A stretch of DNA of 64,000 nucleotides from an uncultured Oscillospiraceae bacterium (GTDB lineage Bacteria; Bacillota; Clostridia; Oscillospirales; Acutalibacteraceae): positions 186,001 through 250,000 of the forward strand of contig UQFO01000002.1 of assembly GCA_900540275.1 (NCBI GenBank). The letters are read 5' to 3'. The notes below the pieces were generated by a model. That model made no database searches. It was not told where the DNA came from and worked only from the letters and a program-made list of their open reading frames with translations. Positions 18,290 to 25,946 of the stretch are shown one piece after another. Position 1 is the stretch's first letter, and the number at the start of each line of letters is the position of its first letter. A program made the position numbers and the translations under genes.

Positions 18290-18453
18290 GGTTAAGCACC
18301 TCCAAAATGTTATGTTTGAATAAATAAAAAGCGCGGGCAGAAAATCCGCCCGCAGCAATACAACCAACTTCCGCACAAAAATGCGTTATGTCCTGTATTG
18401 ACCCATGCAGACGGCACTCCATAGGTGAAAGCATTCCTGCCTTGCTTTATTTA
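18290..18453 (-). promoter_or_regulatory. infC operon leader RNA (L20-leader-type, with attenuator)
   Basis: About 160 transcribed bases lie between the proximal promoter and the infC start. The leader ends in a GC stem GCGGGC/GCCCGC (18333-18353) followed by CTTTTTATTTATT, an intrinsic terminator placed just before the infC ribosome site. This position and layout match the L20/IF-3 leaders of Firmicutes, in which excess L20 promotes termination. I infer the class from position and architecture, not from a covariance match. Confidence 0.65.
18322..18353 (-). terminator. Attenuator hairpin in infC leader
   Basis: The six-base GC stem GCGGGC/GCCCGC has a 9-base loop and is followed on the minus strand by GCTTTTTATTTATTC. 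It stands upstream of infC, so it must be read through or antiterminated for the operon to be expressed. Confidence 0.75.
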
Positions 18454-18460
18454 CCTGACT

Positions 18461-18489
18461 ATTATAGCAGGCGCGTACCCGCTTGTCAA
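18461..18489 (-). promoter_or_regulatory. Proximal sigma-A promoter of infC operon
   Basis: On the minus strand a perfect TTGACA (-35, 18484-18489), 17-base spacer, and perfect TATAAT (-10, 18461-18466). Both hexamers match consensus exactly, as expected for a ribosomal protein operon. Confidence 0.9.
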
Positions 18490-18549
18490 CATGTTTGCCA
18501 CATTTTTTCAAGCACGTCGGCGCTTACTGGCGGAGCGGCCTTGCCGGCT

Positions 18550-18578
18550 ATTATAGCATACGAAAGCATAAACGGCAA
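18550..18578 (-). promoter_or_regulatory. Distal sigma-A promoter of infC operon
   Basis: TTGCCG (18573-18578), 17-base spacer, perfect TATAAT (18550-18555) on the minus strand, 89 bases upstream of the consensus proximal promoter. Tandem promoters would feed the same leader. Confidence 0.65.
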
Positions 18579-18591
18579 CGATATAAATTAA

Positions 18592-18614
18592 GGCGCGCAC
18601 TTGTAGTACGCGCC
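18592..18614 (-). terminator. Weak terminator after spoIIIAH
   Basis: GGCGCG/CGCGCC stem with an 11-base loop followed by TTAATTTAT on the minus strand, 15 bases past spoIIIAH. The U-tract is poor, so some read-through into the infC promoter region is possible. Confidence 0.5.
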
Positions 18615-18628
18615 CGTGCTTAAAATCG

Positions 18629-19234
18629 TCAAACCTCTGTAATTTTTATGTTGTCGAACTCGATTCCCGACTGCCCGGTCACGATATCCTTAATCGCAAT
18701 GACCCCATCGTCGTCGAGCTCGCCTTTACATACGACGATGCTGCACTCGCCGTTCTGGATAAACGCAAGGCACTGTGAAAAGCCCTTTGCCTTGATAAGG
18801 CTCTCGATATTGGTTTCCTGCTCCATATTTTTAGCGATTTCCGCCGCCTTGCCTACTGCTTCCTTCTTGGCCTCGTCTGAGGAGTCCGCCGCTTCCAGCA
18901 CTTCTTTTGCAAGGTCGGCAGCGCCGTCGTGCGTTTTCTGGCGTTCCACCTTCACCTGTGCAAAGTAGGCGAGCGCATCCTCACTCGGCTGCGCCTTTTT
19001 GCTTGTGTCCTTGGAGGAATTGGAAGAGGTACTGCTGCTCGTGTTTTTGTCCTTTGACACGGAGCTGTCCGTCGAATTGTTTACAAACTGCGCCTGGCCT
19101 ATCTGCTTGTTCGCGTTTGCAGAGGTTTGCTGGATGAGCGAGCTGTTGTCCGCGAATTGCCAGTTGAGATATACCGCCGCGCCGAGCGCAACCACCAATG
19201 CCGCCAATACAAGCTGTCTTTTTCCGAATTTCAT
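18629..19234 (-). CDS. spoIIIAH: Stage III sporulation protein AH
   Basis: Mother-cell half of the SpoIIQ-SpoIIIAH channel between mother cell and forespore. 201 residues: one N-terminal membrane segment (about residues 8-26), a Ser/Lys-rich low-complexity linker (about 50-85), then the YscJ/FliF-like ring domain (about 85-201) ending IEFDNIKITEV. Size and layout match the family (B. subtilis form about 218 residues). It is the last gene of the spoIIIA operon. Confidence 0.92.
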   Translation of the reverse strand: MKFGKRQLVLAALVVALGAAVYLNWQFADNSSLIQQTSANANKQIGQAQFVNNSTDSSVSKDKNTSSSTSSNSSKDTSKKAQPSEDALAYFAQVKVERQKTHDGAADLAKEVLEAADSSDEAKKEAVGKAAEIAKNMEQETNIESLIKAKGFSQCLAFIQNGECSIVVCKGELDDDGVIAIKDIVTGQSGIEFDNIKITEV

Positions 19235-19250
19235 TTCTATGTCCTCCTTG

Positions 19251-19844
19251 TTATTCTGAGAGTTTTGTCACGCAAACCTTTGCGGACGATATATTAAGTG
19301 CCTTCGTCACTGCCTCAAGCACTCTCTGCTGAACCTCGATATCCCCGCCGCCGCTGCACACGACCACGACGCCGCGTACTGTCGGCTGGATTTCCTTGAG
19401 TACGATTGCCTGCTCCGTGCCGTCTGAAAGGCGTACGGTAATGTAGTTTTTTTCCTTGTCGGACGATTCATCCGTTTTGGTACTGCCGTCGCCCTTCCCG
19501 TTTTGCAGGCTTTTGCTTTCCTTTTCATCGGCGGCGTAAACGTACTCCGTTCCGCTGTCAACTGTAACGTAAAGCTTTGTCGTCCCCGCGCCTTCGATAC
19601 TCGAAATAATATCCTGAAGGCTCGCTTCGATTTCCTGCTTGTACGCAAGCGCCGTCTGGGACGACGTATAAACGGTCTGTTCCGGGGACGGCTGCGTTTT
19701 GGAGCCCGAATCGAAGAAATTGGAGATAAAAATCAGCGCGATTGCGGCAAGCCCCGCAATAATGATGAACTTTTTATACTTTTCATCTGCAACCAGGCTA
19801 TGGAGCTTTTCCTTCCATTTTCCTTTTCTTTCCTCATCCTGCAT
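19251..19844 (-). CDS. spoIIIAG: Stage III sporulation protein AG
   Basis: Ring-forming component of the sporulation feeding-tube secretion complex. About 197 residues with one membrane segment (FIIIAGLAAIALIFISNFF, about residues 24-42), a low-complexity stretch rich in K, S and D, and a C-terminal ring-building motif region ending GGGDIEVQQRVLEAVTKALNISSAKV. I place the start at ATG 19844 (MQDEERKGKWKEK), 9 bases after GGAAGGGG; TTG 19871 and two intermediate ATGs have worse spacing. It overlaps spoIIIAF by 11 bases. Confidence 0.9.
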   Translation of the reverse strand: MQDEERKGKWKEKLHSLVADEKYKKFIIIAGLAAIALIFISNFFDSGSKTQPSPEQTVYTSSQTALAYKQEIEASLQDIISSIEGAGTTKLYVTVDSGTEYVYAADEKESKSLQNGKGDGSTKTDESSDKEKNYITVRLSDGTEQAIVLKEIQPTVRGVVVVCSGGGDIEVQQRVLEAVTKALNISSAKVCVTKLSE

Positions 19845-20331
19845 TTGCATCATCCCCTTCCGCGACGACAACCTTTGTTTTTAAATCCAGTTCCTTTTCC
19901 ACCGCCGCTTTTATTTTGACAGCGTCGTCCTTGTACCGCGGCTCGACCGTAACGGTAACCAATACAATAGATATGCTGCCGCCGTCCGCGCTATCCATGG
20001 TAAGCGCAATATTTTGCGCTTTCGCGCCTGTTTTTTCAACGCAATCCTCGACAAGCTTCGCAACGCTTGTCTTGGCGATTTCCTCTGATTGGCTCGTTAC
20101 ATCCTCAGAAAATCCCGAGGTTGTCTCTTTTTCAAAATCTATGCCGCTTAATTCCGCTTTTATACCGGAAACCAGGGTTCCAAGCGGAAAAATTACGGCG
20201 CACAGCATAAACGCACCCAATACGAAGCGCAGTATTTTATCCATTGTCCCGTTCGGCGCCAGAAGCTCCAGCACCAGGCCCGCGCAGGCGCAGACACAAA
20301 TCACCGTGGCCCAGGCCGCTACCGCTTCCAT
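19834..20331 (-). CDS. spoIIIAF: Stage III sporulation protein AF
   Basis: Membrane component of the SpoIIIA complex. 165 residues: two N-terminal membrane segments (AAWATVICVCACAGLVLELL and LRFVLGAFMLCAVIFPLGTL) with the conserved LAPNGTMDKILRFVLG turn between them, then a soluble ring-building-like domain. GGGGGAA lies 6 bases before the ATG. It follows spoIIIAE almost directly. Confidence 0.9.
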   Translation of the reverse strand: MEAVAAWATVICVCACAGLVLELLAPNGTMDKILRFVLGAFMLCAVIFPLGTLVSGIKAELSGIDFEKETTSGFSEDVTSQSEEIAKTSVAKLVEDCVEKTGAKAQNIALTMDSADGGSISIVLVTVTVEPRYKDDAVKIKAAVEKELDLKTKVVVAEGDDANAG

Positions 20332-20332
20332 A

Positions 20333-21520
20333 TCAGCTTCCCCCTATCATCAGGATGATTGTCGTCGATATGATGAAAACCGTCATACAGCACAGAAGAA
20401 TGGCGATAAGCGTGCTGATGACCTTGCCCGCCGAACGCAGCAGCGCGCTCGGGACACTAAGCCCGAACACGTCCCCCGCGGCGGCGCATACGTTGATAGT
20501 CAAAAGCCAGACGAGGCATTCAAGGAGCGCAGGCAAAAAAATAAAAACGCTGCCTAATACCGCGAAGATGCCAACGCCGGATTTAAGCATTTTCACACAG
20601 CTTTGCACCGTTAAAAAGGCGTCGCTCAGGGCACTGCCCACCATAGGGACAAAGCTGCTGATAGCAAAGCGCGTGGCGCGCACACCCGCGGAATCCGCTG
20701 CCGTACCGATAATCGTCTGGAATGTGAGAATTGAAACGAATACGGACATCACAAACGTGAGCACCCATTTCGTCACCTTGGAAAACAGGTCGCAGATACC
20801 CTTTAAATTAATGCGCTGGGAGACGGAGCTTACGACGGAAAGGCCCAGAAAAACATTGAGCAGCGGCACGATAACATGGGAGGCAATCTGTGTGACGACC
20901 TGCCCCGCGCCCATCATCAGCGCATAGTAGGAGGCGCCCGATACAGCCTGTCCCGCCGCAACCATAACGCCCGCCATCACCGGGATATAAATCAGCAGAA
21001 AGGAGGACGCAGTCTGGATGATGCCCGCGCTCGTCGCGATGGTTTCAACAATCGGGTAAATCAGCACTCCGCAGATGCAGAGCGTCCCGACCGTGCCGAT
21101 AATCCCGCCGAGCGGCTTTTCCCCGAAGGAGAGCTTCATACCGTCTACCAAAGCACATAGCAGCATCAAAGCAAGCACCTTTCCGGTTGCAAAGAGCGGC
21201 GAAGCGCTGTTTTGCCCGGCCATACTTAAAATTTTTGACATGACCGCACCGAAGCTCAGGGAATTGAGCTGTTCCCAGCTTGGGGAGTCTACGCCGATGT
21301 CCTCCATCGATTTCTGGGCGTTCGGCGGAAGCTCGTCAAAGAGCTCGTCCGCCCCGCTGTTTTTAAGCTGCTCGCCATATATTTCGTTGATTCCCTGCTC
21401 CTTGTCCCGCGGCTGTGTTTCCTCCTCAGCCGCGCGGACGGGCAAGGAGAAAATAAGAAGGAAAAGCAAAAAAAAGAGCGGAAATATCCATTTTTTTCTC
21501 AGCTTCATGCGTTTTACCAT
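20333..21520 (-). CDS. spoIIIAE: Stage III sporulation protein AE
   Basis: Polytopic membrane protein of the SpoIIIA complex; about 395 residues. It begins MVKRMKLRKKWIFPLFFLLF, a signal-peptide-like segment ending around PVRAAEEE, followed by an extracytoplasmic helical part and seven or so hydrophobic segments, ending STLIAILLCCMTVFIISTTIILMIGGS. AAAGGCGG stands 8 bases before the chosen ATG (21520); the open frame upstream overlaps spoIIIAD and lacks such a site. Confidence 0.93.
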   Translation of the reverse strand: MVKRMKLRKKWIFPLFFLLFLLIFSLPVRAAEEETQPRDKEQGINEIYGEQLKNSGADELFDELPPNAQKSMEDIGVDSPSWEQLNSLSFGAVMSKILSMAGQNSASPLFATGKVLALMLLCALVDGMKLSFGEKPLGGIIGTVGTLCICGVLIYPIVETIATSAGIIQTASSFLLIYIPVMAGVMVAAGQAVSGASYYALMMGAGQVVTQIASHVIVPLLNVFLGLSVVSSVSQRINLKGICDLFSKVTKWVLTFVMSVFVSILTFQTIIGTAADSAGVRATRFAISSFVPMVGSALSDAFLTVQSCVKMLKSGVGIFAVLGSVFIFLPALLECLVWLLTINVCAAAGDVFGLSVPSALLRSAGKVISTLIAILLCCMTVFIISTTIILMIGGS

Positions 21521-21539
21521 TCCTTTATCCGCCTTTCGG

Positions 21540-21929
21540 TCATCCGCCGATAATTCCGACGGCCGTCTGAGTGATGTCCTCAATCATTGGCAGGGCAATC
21601 AGCACAATCATGAGCTTGCCCGCAAGCTCCACCTTAGAGGCGAGCGCCGACTGTCCGGCGTCCTTGCACGCGTCTGAAGAAAACTGGCACAGGAAACAAA
21701 TCCCGAGCGATTTCAGGAGGATACCGCCGTATTCCACGGGCATTCCCGCGCGGGTAAGCAGGCTGTTCACCTGGTTAAGCGCGGGCGAGATTTTTGAGAG
21801 AATCAAAGCAAAAACGACGACGCCCGCCCCAACCGCGACAAGCATGGAAATCTCCGGATTGTATTTTTTCAGCATGACGGAAAGCACCGCCGCTATGATG
21901 ACCGCCACGCACAGTCCCAGGATATTCAT
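21540..21929 (-). CDS. spoIIIAD: Stage III sporulation protein AD
   Basis: A 129-residue membrane protein with hydrophobic segments at the start (MNILGLCVAVIIAAVLSVML), after KKYNPEISMLVAVGAGVVVF, and near the end. The motif KKYNPEIS and the C-terminal IALPMIEDITQTAVGIIG are typical of SpoIIIAD. It lies 3 bases after spoIIIAC. Confidence 0.93.
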   Translation of the reverse strand: MNILGLCVAVIIAAVLSVMLKKYNPEISMLVAVGAGVVVFALILSKISPALNQVNSLLTRAGMPVEYGGILLKSLGICFLCQFSSDACKDAGQSALASKVELAGKLMIVLIALPMIEDITQTAVGIIGG

Positions 21930-21932
21930 AGC

Positions 21933-22127
21933 CTACAGCCCAAACAGCGACTTGATGGTTGAAAACAGGCCGCTTATCTGCTGTACAATCATCAGCAGTA
22001 CGACGATTAGGCCCGCAAGCGTCGTCATCATTGCCTGCTCCTCCCTGCCGGAGCGTATCAGCACCTGGTTGAGCACGGCGACTATGATGCCGATGGCGGC
22101 AATTTTAAAAATCAAATCAACGTCCAC
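21933..22127 (-). CDS. spoIIIAC: Stage III sporulation protein AC
   Basis: A 64-residue protein with two membrane helices (IFKIAAIGIIVAVLNQVLI and AMMTTLAGLIVVLLMIVQQI) joined by the conserved short loop RSGREEQA. Length and the GREE motif match the family. It sits in fixed operon order between AB and AD. Confidence 0.95.
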   Translation of the reverse strand: MDVDLIFKIAAIGIIVAVLNQVLIRSGREEQAMMTTLAGLIVVLLMIVQQISGLFSTIKSLFGL

Positions 22128-22145
22128 TGTGTTTTCCCCTTCCTG

Positions 22146-22649
22146 TTACAGAATCAAAAGCGATACGGCCACGCCGGAGAACAGCCCGAGCATCCGGTAA
22201 AGCTTTACCTTCTTTTCTTTTTCCTCTCGCGCCTGCTTGAGCCTTGAGGAAAACATCGTCTTATACAGCTCGCAATGCGCAAGCTGCCCTTCCACGTCGG
22301 TCGTGCCTAAGCCCTGGCCGAAGTCCGTAAGCAGGCGGATATCCTCCTTTGAAAGCCCCATGCTGTGCGGAAGCTGCATGAGCGCGTTCTGCCACGCCTC
22401 AAAGAAGGACGCGCCGCTTTCCATTCCCTGCGCGCATACCTCAAGCAGCGGCTGCAAAAGCTTTCCGGAGCCTGTGCGGAGGAGTACCGGAAGGCTGTCC
22501 CCGCAAAAACGCATCTGCGTCTGCAAGTCCGTCAAAAAACCAACCGCCTGTTCAAAAAAAGAGGCCCGCATGATTACGCGCTGCGACGCCGACAGCCCGA
22601 TTAACGCTCCTGAAATGATAATGACCGTTACCGACAGTATCCGCAGCAT
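22146..22649 (-). CDS. spoIIIAB: Stage III sporulation protein AB
   Basis: A 167-residue GspF-like membrane protein: N-terminal hydrophobic helix (MLRILSVTVIIISGALIGLSAS), a cytoplasmic helical bundle (LLTDFGQGLGTTDVEGQ is the conserved core, about residues 107-123), and a C-terminal membrane helix. GGAGG lies 9 bases before the ATG at 22649. The gene overlaps the 3' end of spoIIIAA by 98 bases, much more than usual. Confidence 0.92.
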   Translation of the reverse strand: MLRILSVTVIIISGALIGLSASQRVIMRASFFEQAVGFLTDLQTQMRFCGDSLPVLLRTGSGKLLQPLLEVCAQGMESGASFFEAWQNALMQLPHSMGLSKEDIRLLTDFGQGLGTTDVEGQLAHCELYKTMFSSRLKQAREEKEKKVKLYRMLGLFSGVAVSLLIL

Positions 22650-23592
22650 GAAAAAGCGCCTCCGTTTCGATATATTCCCTGATTTCTCCCGGCTGCTCCC
22701 TTCCCTTGAGGAACGCAACGTGCTCAAACGCCCCCGACTGCAAAAGCCGCCGGCCCTGCACGCGGCCCAAAAGCTCCGCGCGTGTTGAGGCGTGGATGCT
22801 CGCTATCATGGAAACACCGGCGTTCAGCCCCTGCTCGATAGCGCGTACATCGTCGGTTGTGCCGGCCTCATCACAGATGATAATTTCCGGCGAAAGGCAG
22901 CGCACCGCCTGTAAAATCCCTTCGCCCTTGCTGTAGCCGTCCAGGATATCGCTCTGTCCCAAATCGTTTTGGTAAACGCCCGAGCAGGTTCCCGCCAGCT
23001 CGCCGCGTTCATCGACGACGGCGACTTTTTTCATATATGTATTGGAAAGCTGGCGGGACAGGTCGCGCAGGATTGTCGTTTTACCGCACGACGGCGCGCC
23101 GCAGAGCAAAAGCCCGCCGAAATCCCCGTTCATCATCTCCAGCAGCTTATCCGCCGCCCCGCTGATTTGCCGCGCAATCCTGATATTGATGGAAGATACG
23201 TCGCGGATATTGGACAGTGTGCCGTTCTGGTAAACGGCTGTGCCGCACAGCCCCGCGCGGTGGCCTCCCTGCATCGTCAAAAAGCCGTGCTTGATTTCGT
23301 TTTGGTGGCTGTAGACAGAATAGCCGCAGATGCTTTGGAACGTATCGGACACATCCTTCGGCGTGACAATCAGCATACCGCTGCCGCAGTACGCCGTAAC
23401 GGGCCTTGACTGCGCCGTCAGGTAATACATACGGTTGCTGCAGTAAACCGCAAGCGGCCGCCCGCTGCGGATACGGATTTCCTGAGCCTGCTCCTTGATG
23501 CCCTGCGGCAGGCTCATAACCGCCGCGCGCAGGCGGGGGCACAGGCCCTTTGCCGCCATATCGAACCGTCCGGTAAACTGGGTGTCCGGCAT
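22552..23592 (-). CDS. spoIIIAA: Stage III sporulation protein AA (secretion-type ATPase)
   Basis: The ATPase proposed to drive the SpoIIIA channel in the mother cell. 346 residues with Walker A GAPSCGKTT (about residues 163-171), Walker B LSPEIIICDEAGT (about 216-228) and the downstream arginine-rich segment. Family members are usually about 300-320 residues; here a C-terminal tail of about 30 residues (from about FHAADTVG) runs into spoIIIAB in another frame. The start MPDTQFTGRFDMAAKGL has GGAGG upstream at 23605 or so. First gene of the eight-gene operon; expected to be sigma-E controlled. Confidence 0.93.
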   Translation of the reverse strand: MPDTQFTGRFDMAAKGLCPRLRAAVMSLPQGIKEQAQEIRIRSGRPLAVYCSNRMYYLTAQSRPVTAYCGSGMLIVTPKDVSDTFQSICGYSVYSHQNEIKHGFLTMQGGHRAGLCGTAVYQNGTLSNIRDVSSINIRIARQISGAADKLLEMMNGDFGGLLLCGAPSCGKTTILRDLSRQLSNTYMKKVAVVDERGELAGTCSGVYQNDLGQSDILDGYSKGEGILQAVRCLSPEIIICDEAGTTDDVRAIEQGLNAGVSMIASIHASTRAELLGRVQGRRLLQSGAFEHVAFLKGREQPGEIREYIETEALFHAADTVGNGHYHFRSVNRAVGVAARNHAGLFF

Positions 23593-23830
23593 ATGTCATT
23601 CCTCCGTTTTTGGTCTTGTCCTTTTCGGGATATTTCATTATATGGACAGGTCGTCCCATTTAGAACAGGATATTAAACAGGGGTTAAAACCTTCTATGAG
23701 GTTGGCAAAATCTTTAACGACTCATGGACGGCTCCTGCCCAGGGAACGGAAGCGGAAAACGCTTCGCAGCCGGCCAATTTAAAGTCCGTCCCTTGGAAAG
23801 CAGGCTGAACGCGCACTCAAAAAACCAATA

Positions 23831-23862
23831 AAGGAAGCCGCCAAAAGGCGGCTTCCTTTTAA
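23831..23862. terminator. Strong symmetric hairpin (bidirectional)
   Basis: A 12-base perfect stem AAGGAAGCCGCC/GGCGGCTTCCTT (23831-23858) with an AAAA loop, followed by TTTT on the plus strand. It works best as a plus-strand terminator, although no intact plus-strand gene precedes it. Confidence 0.75.
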
Positions 23863-23884
23863 ATTCCAGAGTTCTCTCTTATAT

Positions 23885-23931
23885 TAAAAGCCGGTTTCCC
23901 TTCTGTATAAAAGGAAACCGGCTGTATTTTT
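23885..23931. terminator. Terminator after ligA (bidirectional)
   Basis: An 11-base perfect stem AGCCGGTTTCC/GGAAACCGGCT (23889-23923). On the minus strand it is followed by TTTAATAT and sits 17 bases past the ligA stop; on the plus strand it is followed by GTATTTTTT. Confidence 0.75.
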
Positions 23932-23939
23932 TACTTTAT

Positions 23940-25931
23940 TCAGCGTCCGCACATTTTAAGAAACTCTTCTTCGGAAATTACGGCTACGCCGAGTGACTGC
24001 GCTTTTGCAAGCTTGCTGCCGGCATCTTCGCCCGCGAGCACATAATCTGTCTTTTTCGACACGGAGGACGAGGCCTTTCCGCCGAGCTCCTCGATTATTT
24101 TCGACGCTTCGCTTCGCTTGAGCGTAGGGAGCGTTCCGGTGAGCACAAAGGTTTTCCCCTGGAACAAACCGCCCTCCGCTTTCTGCGCGGGCGGCATTTT
24201 TACGCCCAGCTCTTTAAACTGCGCAATCAGTTCTTTTGTATGGGCAAGCGCAAAATAATCAGCCGCGCTTTTGGCCATTACGCCGCCGAAGCCGTCGATT
24301 TGTTCGATTTCTTCCGCAGAAGCCCCCATTATCGCTTCAATTGTGCCAAAATTCGCGCACAAAAGCTTTGCGGCCTTCTGCCCGATATGGCGGATGCCGA
24401 GCGCGTACACCAAGCGGTACAGCTCATTTTCCTTTGATTTTTCCACCGCGCTTATCAGGTTAGCGGTGGAAAGCTCGCCCATGCGCTCCAGGTTCTGGAT
24501 ACGCTGCGGGTCGAGACGGTACATGTCTACGGGCGATTTGACCAGCCCTTCGTTTACAAGCTGTTCCAGCACGGCGGGCCCCATGCCCTCGATATCCATA
24601 GCGTCCCTCGATACGAAATGGATTAGGTGGCGCATCAGCTGCGCCGGGCAGTCCGTATTCGTACAGCGCAGGGCGGCCTCGTCTTCTTCGCGCACAACAA
24701 GGCTGCCGCAGGACGGACAGGTCTTCGGCATTTCGTACGGAACCGTGTTTTCCCCGTGCTCCTTGAGTGCGACGACCTCCGGGATAATCTCCCCCGCCTT
24801 GCGCAGGATGACCGTATCGCCGATGCGGATATCCTTTTCTTTGATAAAATCCTCGTTATGGAGCACGGCGCGCGTGACGGTTGTGCCTGCGAGCGTCACC
24901 GGCTCGAAAATACCGGTCGGCGTAAGCGCGCCGGTGCGCCCGACGTTGATTTGAATGTCAAGAAGCTTTGTTTCTTTTTCCTCCGGCGGATATTTATATG
25001 CCTCCGCCCAGCGCGGAAATTTTGCCGTACTGCCAAGCTCCCGCCTCTGTTCAAAGCTGTCTACCTTGACGACCGCGCCGTCAATTTGGTACGGCAGGGC
25101 GCCGCGCATATCGCCGATACGGCGTATTTCTTCCAGTACGCCGTCGATGGAATCGAACGTCTTATAAAAAGGCGGGGCGGGGAATCCCAGCTCTTTAAGG
25201 AAATCGAGCGACTGCTTATGGCCGGTGAGCGTTTCGCCTTCGATTTGCTGGATATTGAACACAAAGATGTCGAGCGAGCGCTGTGCCGTAATTTTACTGT
25301 CCTTCTGGCGCAGGGAGCCGGCAGCCGCGTTGCGCGGGTTTTTAAACGTTTTTTCCTCGTTTAGCTCCTGCTTTTCCAGCAGCTTTAAAAAGCTGTCGTT
25401 CGACATATAGACCTCGCCGCGTACTTCAATGTACGGCAGCGGCTTTTTCAGGCGCTTCGGGAGCGAGCGGATAGTCTTCAGGTTGTCTGTGATATCCTCG
25501 CCGGTCACGCCGTCGCCGCGCGTAGAGCCGCGCACAAAAATTCCGTTTTCGTATTCCACAGAGACGGACAGCCCGTCGAATTTTGGTTCTACCACGTATA
25601 TGGGATGCTCCGCCACGCCGCGCACCCTCCTGTCGAAATCGCGCATTTCCTCATCGGAAAACGCGTCGTGCAGGCTTTCCATCGGGACGGTATGCGTTAC
25701 GGGCGCAAATTTTTCCGCAGCCTTTCCACCGACGCGCTGCGTTGGGGAATCAGGTGTAATAAGCTCCGGAAACTGTTCCTCCAGCTCCTCCAGGCGCTTT
25801 AAGAGCATATCGTACTCATAATCGCTGATTTCAGGCGCATCCTGGTTATAATACCGTTCGCTGTGGTAATCGAGCGTTTCCCTCAGCTTTGACGCCTTGC
25901 TTTTTGCATCCTCAAAATCCATATAATCCAC
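23940..25931 (-). CDS. ligA: NAD+-dependent DNA ligase
   Basis: Seals nicks in replication and repair using NAD+. 663 residues: Ia domain (SERYYNQDAPEISDYEYD, residues 24-41), nucleotidyltransferase domain with the adenylated lysine in VEPKFDGLSVSV (about residue 112), OB fold, a C4 zinc finger (CPSCGSLV...CTNTDCPAQ, about 405-430), helix-hairpin-helix repeats, and a C-terminal BRCT domain starting FQGKTFVLTGTLP (about 588). All key residues are present. No pcrA neighbour is seen; spoIIIA and a GT2-like gene flank it. Confidence 0.98.
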   Translation of the reverse strand: MDYMDFEDAKSKASKLRETLDYHSERYYNQDAPEISDYEYDMLLKRLEELEEQFPELITPDSPTQRVGGKAAEKFAPVTHTVPMESLHDAFSDEEMRDFDRRVRGVAEHPIYVVEPKFDGLSVSVEYENGIFVRGSTRGDGVTGEDITDNLKTIRSLPKRLKKPLPYIEVRGEVYMSNDSFLKLLEKQELNEEKTFKNPRNAAAGSLRQKDSKITAQRSLDIFVFNIQQIEGETLTGHKQSLDFLKELGFPAPPFYKTFDSIDGVLEEIRRIGDMRGALPYQIDGAVVKVDSFEQRRELGSTAKFPRWAEAYKYPPEEKETKLLDIQINVGRTGALTPTGIFEPVTLAGTTVTRAVLHNEDFIKEKDIRIGDTVILRKAGEIIPEVVALKEHGENTVPYEMPKTCPSCGSLVVREEDEAALRCTNTDCPAQLMRHLIHFVSRDAMDIEGMGPAVLEQLVNEGLVKSPVDMYRLDPQRIQNLERMGELSTANLISAVEKSKENELYRLVYALGIRHIGQKAAKLLCANFGTIEAIMGASAEEIEQIDGFGGVMAKSAADYFALAHTKELIAQFKELGVKMPPAQKAEGGLFQGKTFVLTGTLPTLKRSEASKIIEELGGKASSSVSKKTDYVLAGEDAGSKLAKAQSLGVAVISEEEFLKMCGR

Positions 25932-25946
25932 CCATCAAATATGATT

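Larger units (their letters stand above)
23593..23939. other. Intergenic gap between spoIIIAA and ligA
   Basis: Holds the spoIIIA promoter region and two strong hairpins near ligA. A CATATAAT octamer (23637-23644 on the minus strand) resembles a sigma-E -10 element (CATACAMT) but I could not find a good -35 partner. On the plus strand, 23683-23808 is an open frame without a start codon, ending in a stop; it may be the tail of a lost gene, since a hairpin follows it. No other gene is visible. Confidence 0.5.

Noticed and set aside
23600..23660. Sigma-E promoter for spoIIIAA
   Set aside because: A CATATAAT octamer is present, but no ATA-type -35 at about 14 bases; not strong enough to list as a promoter.
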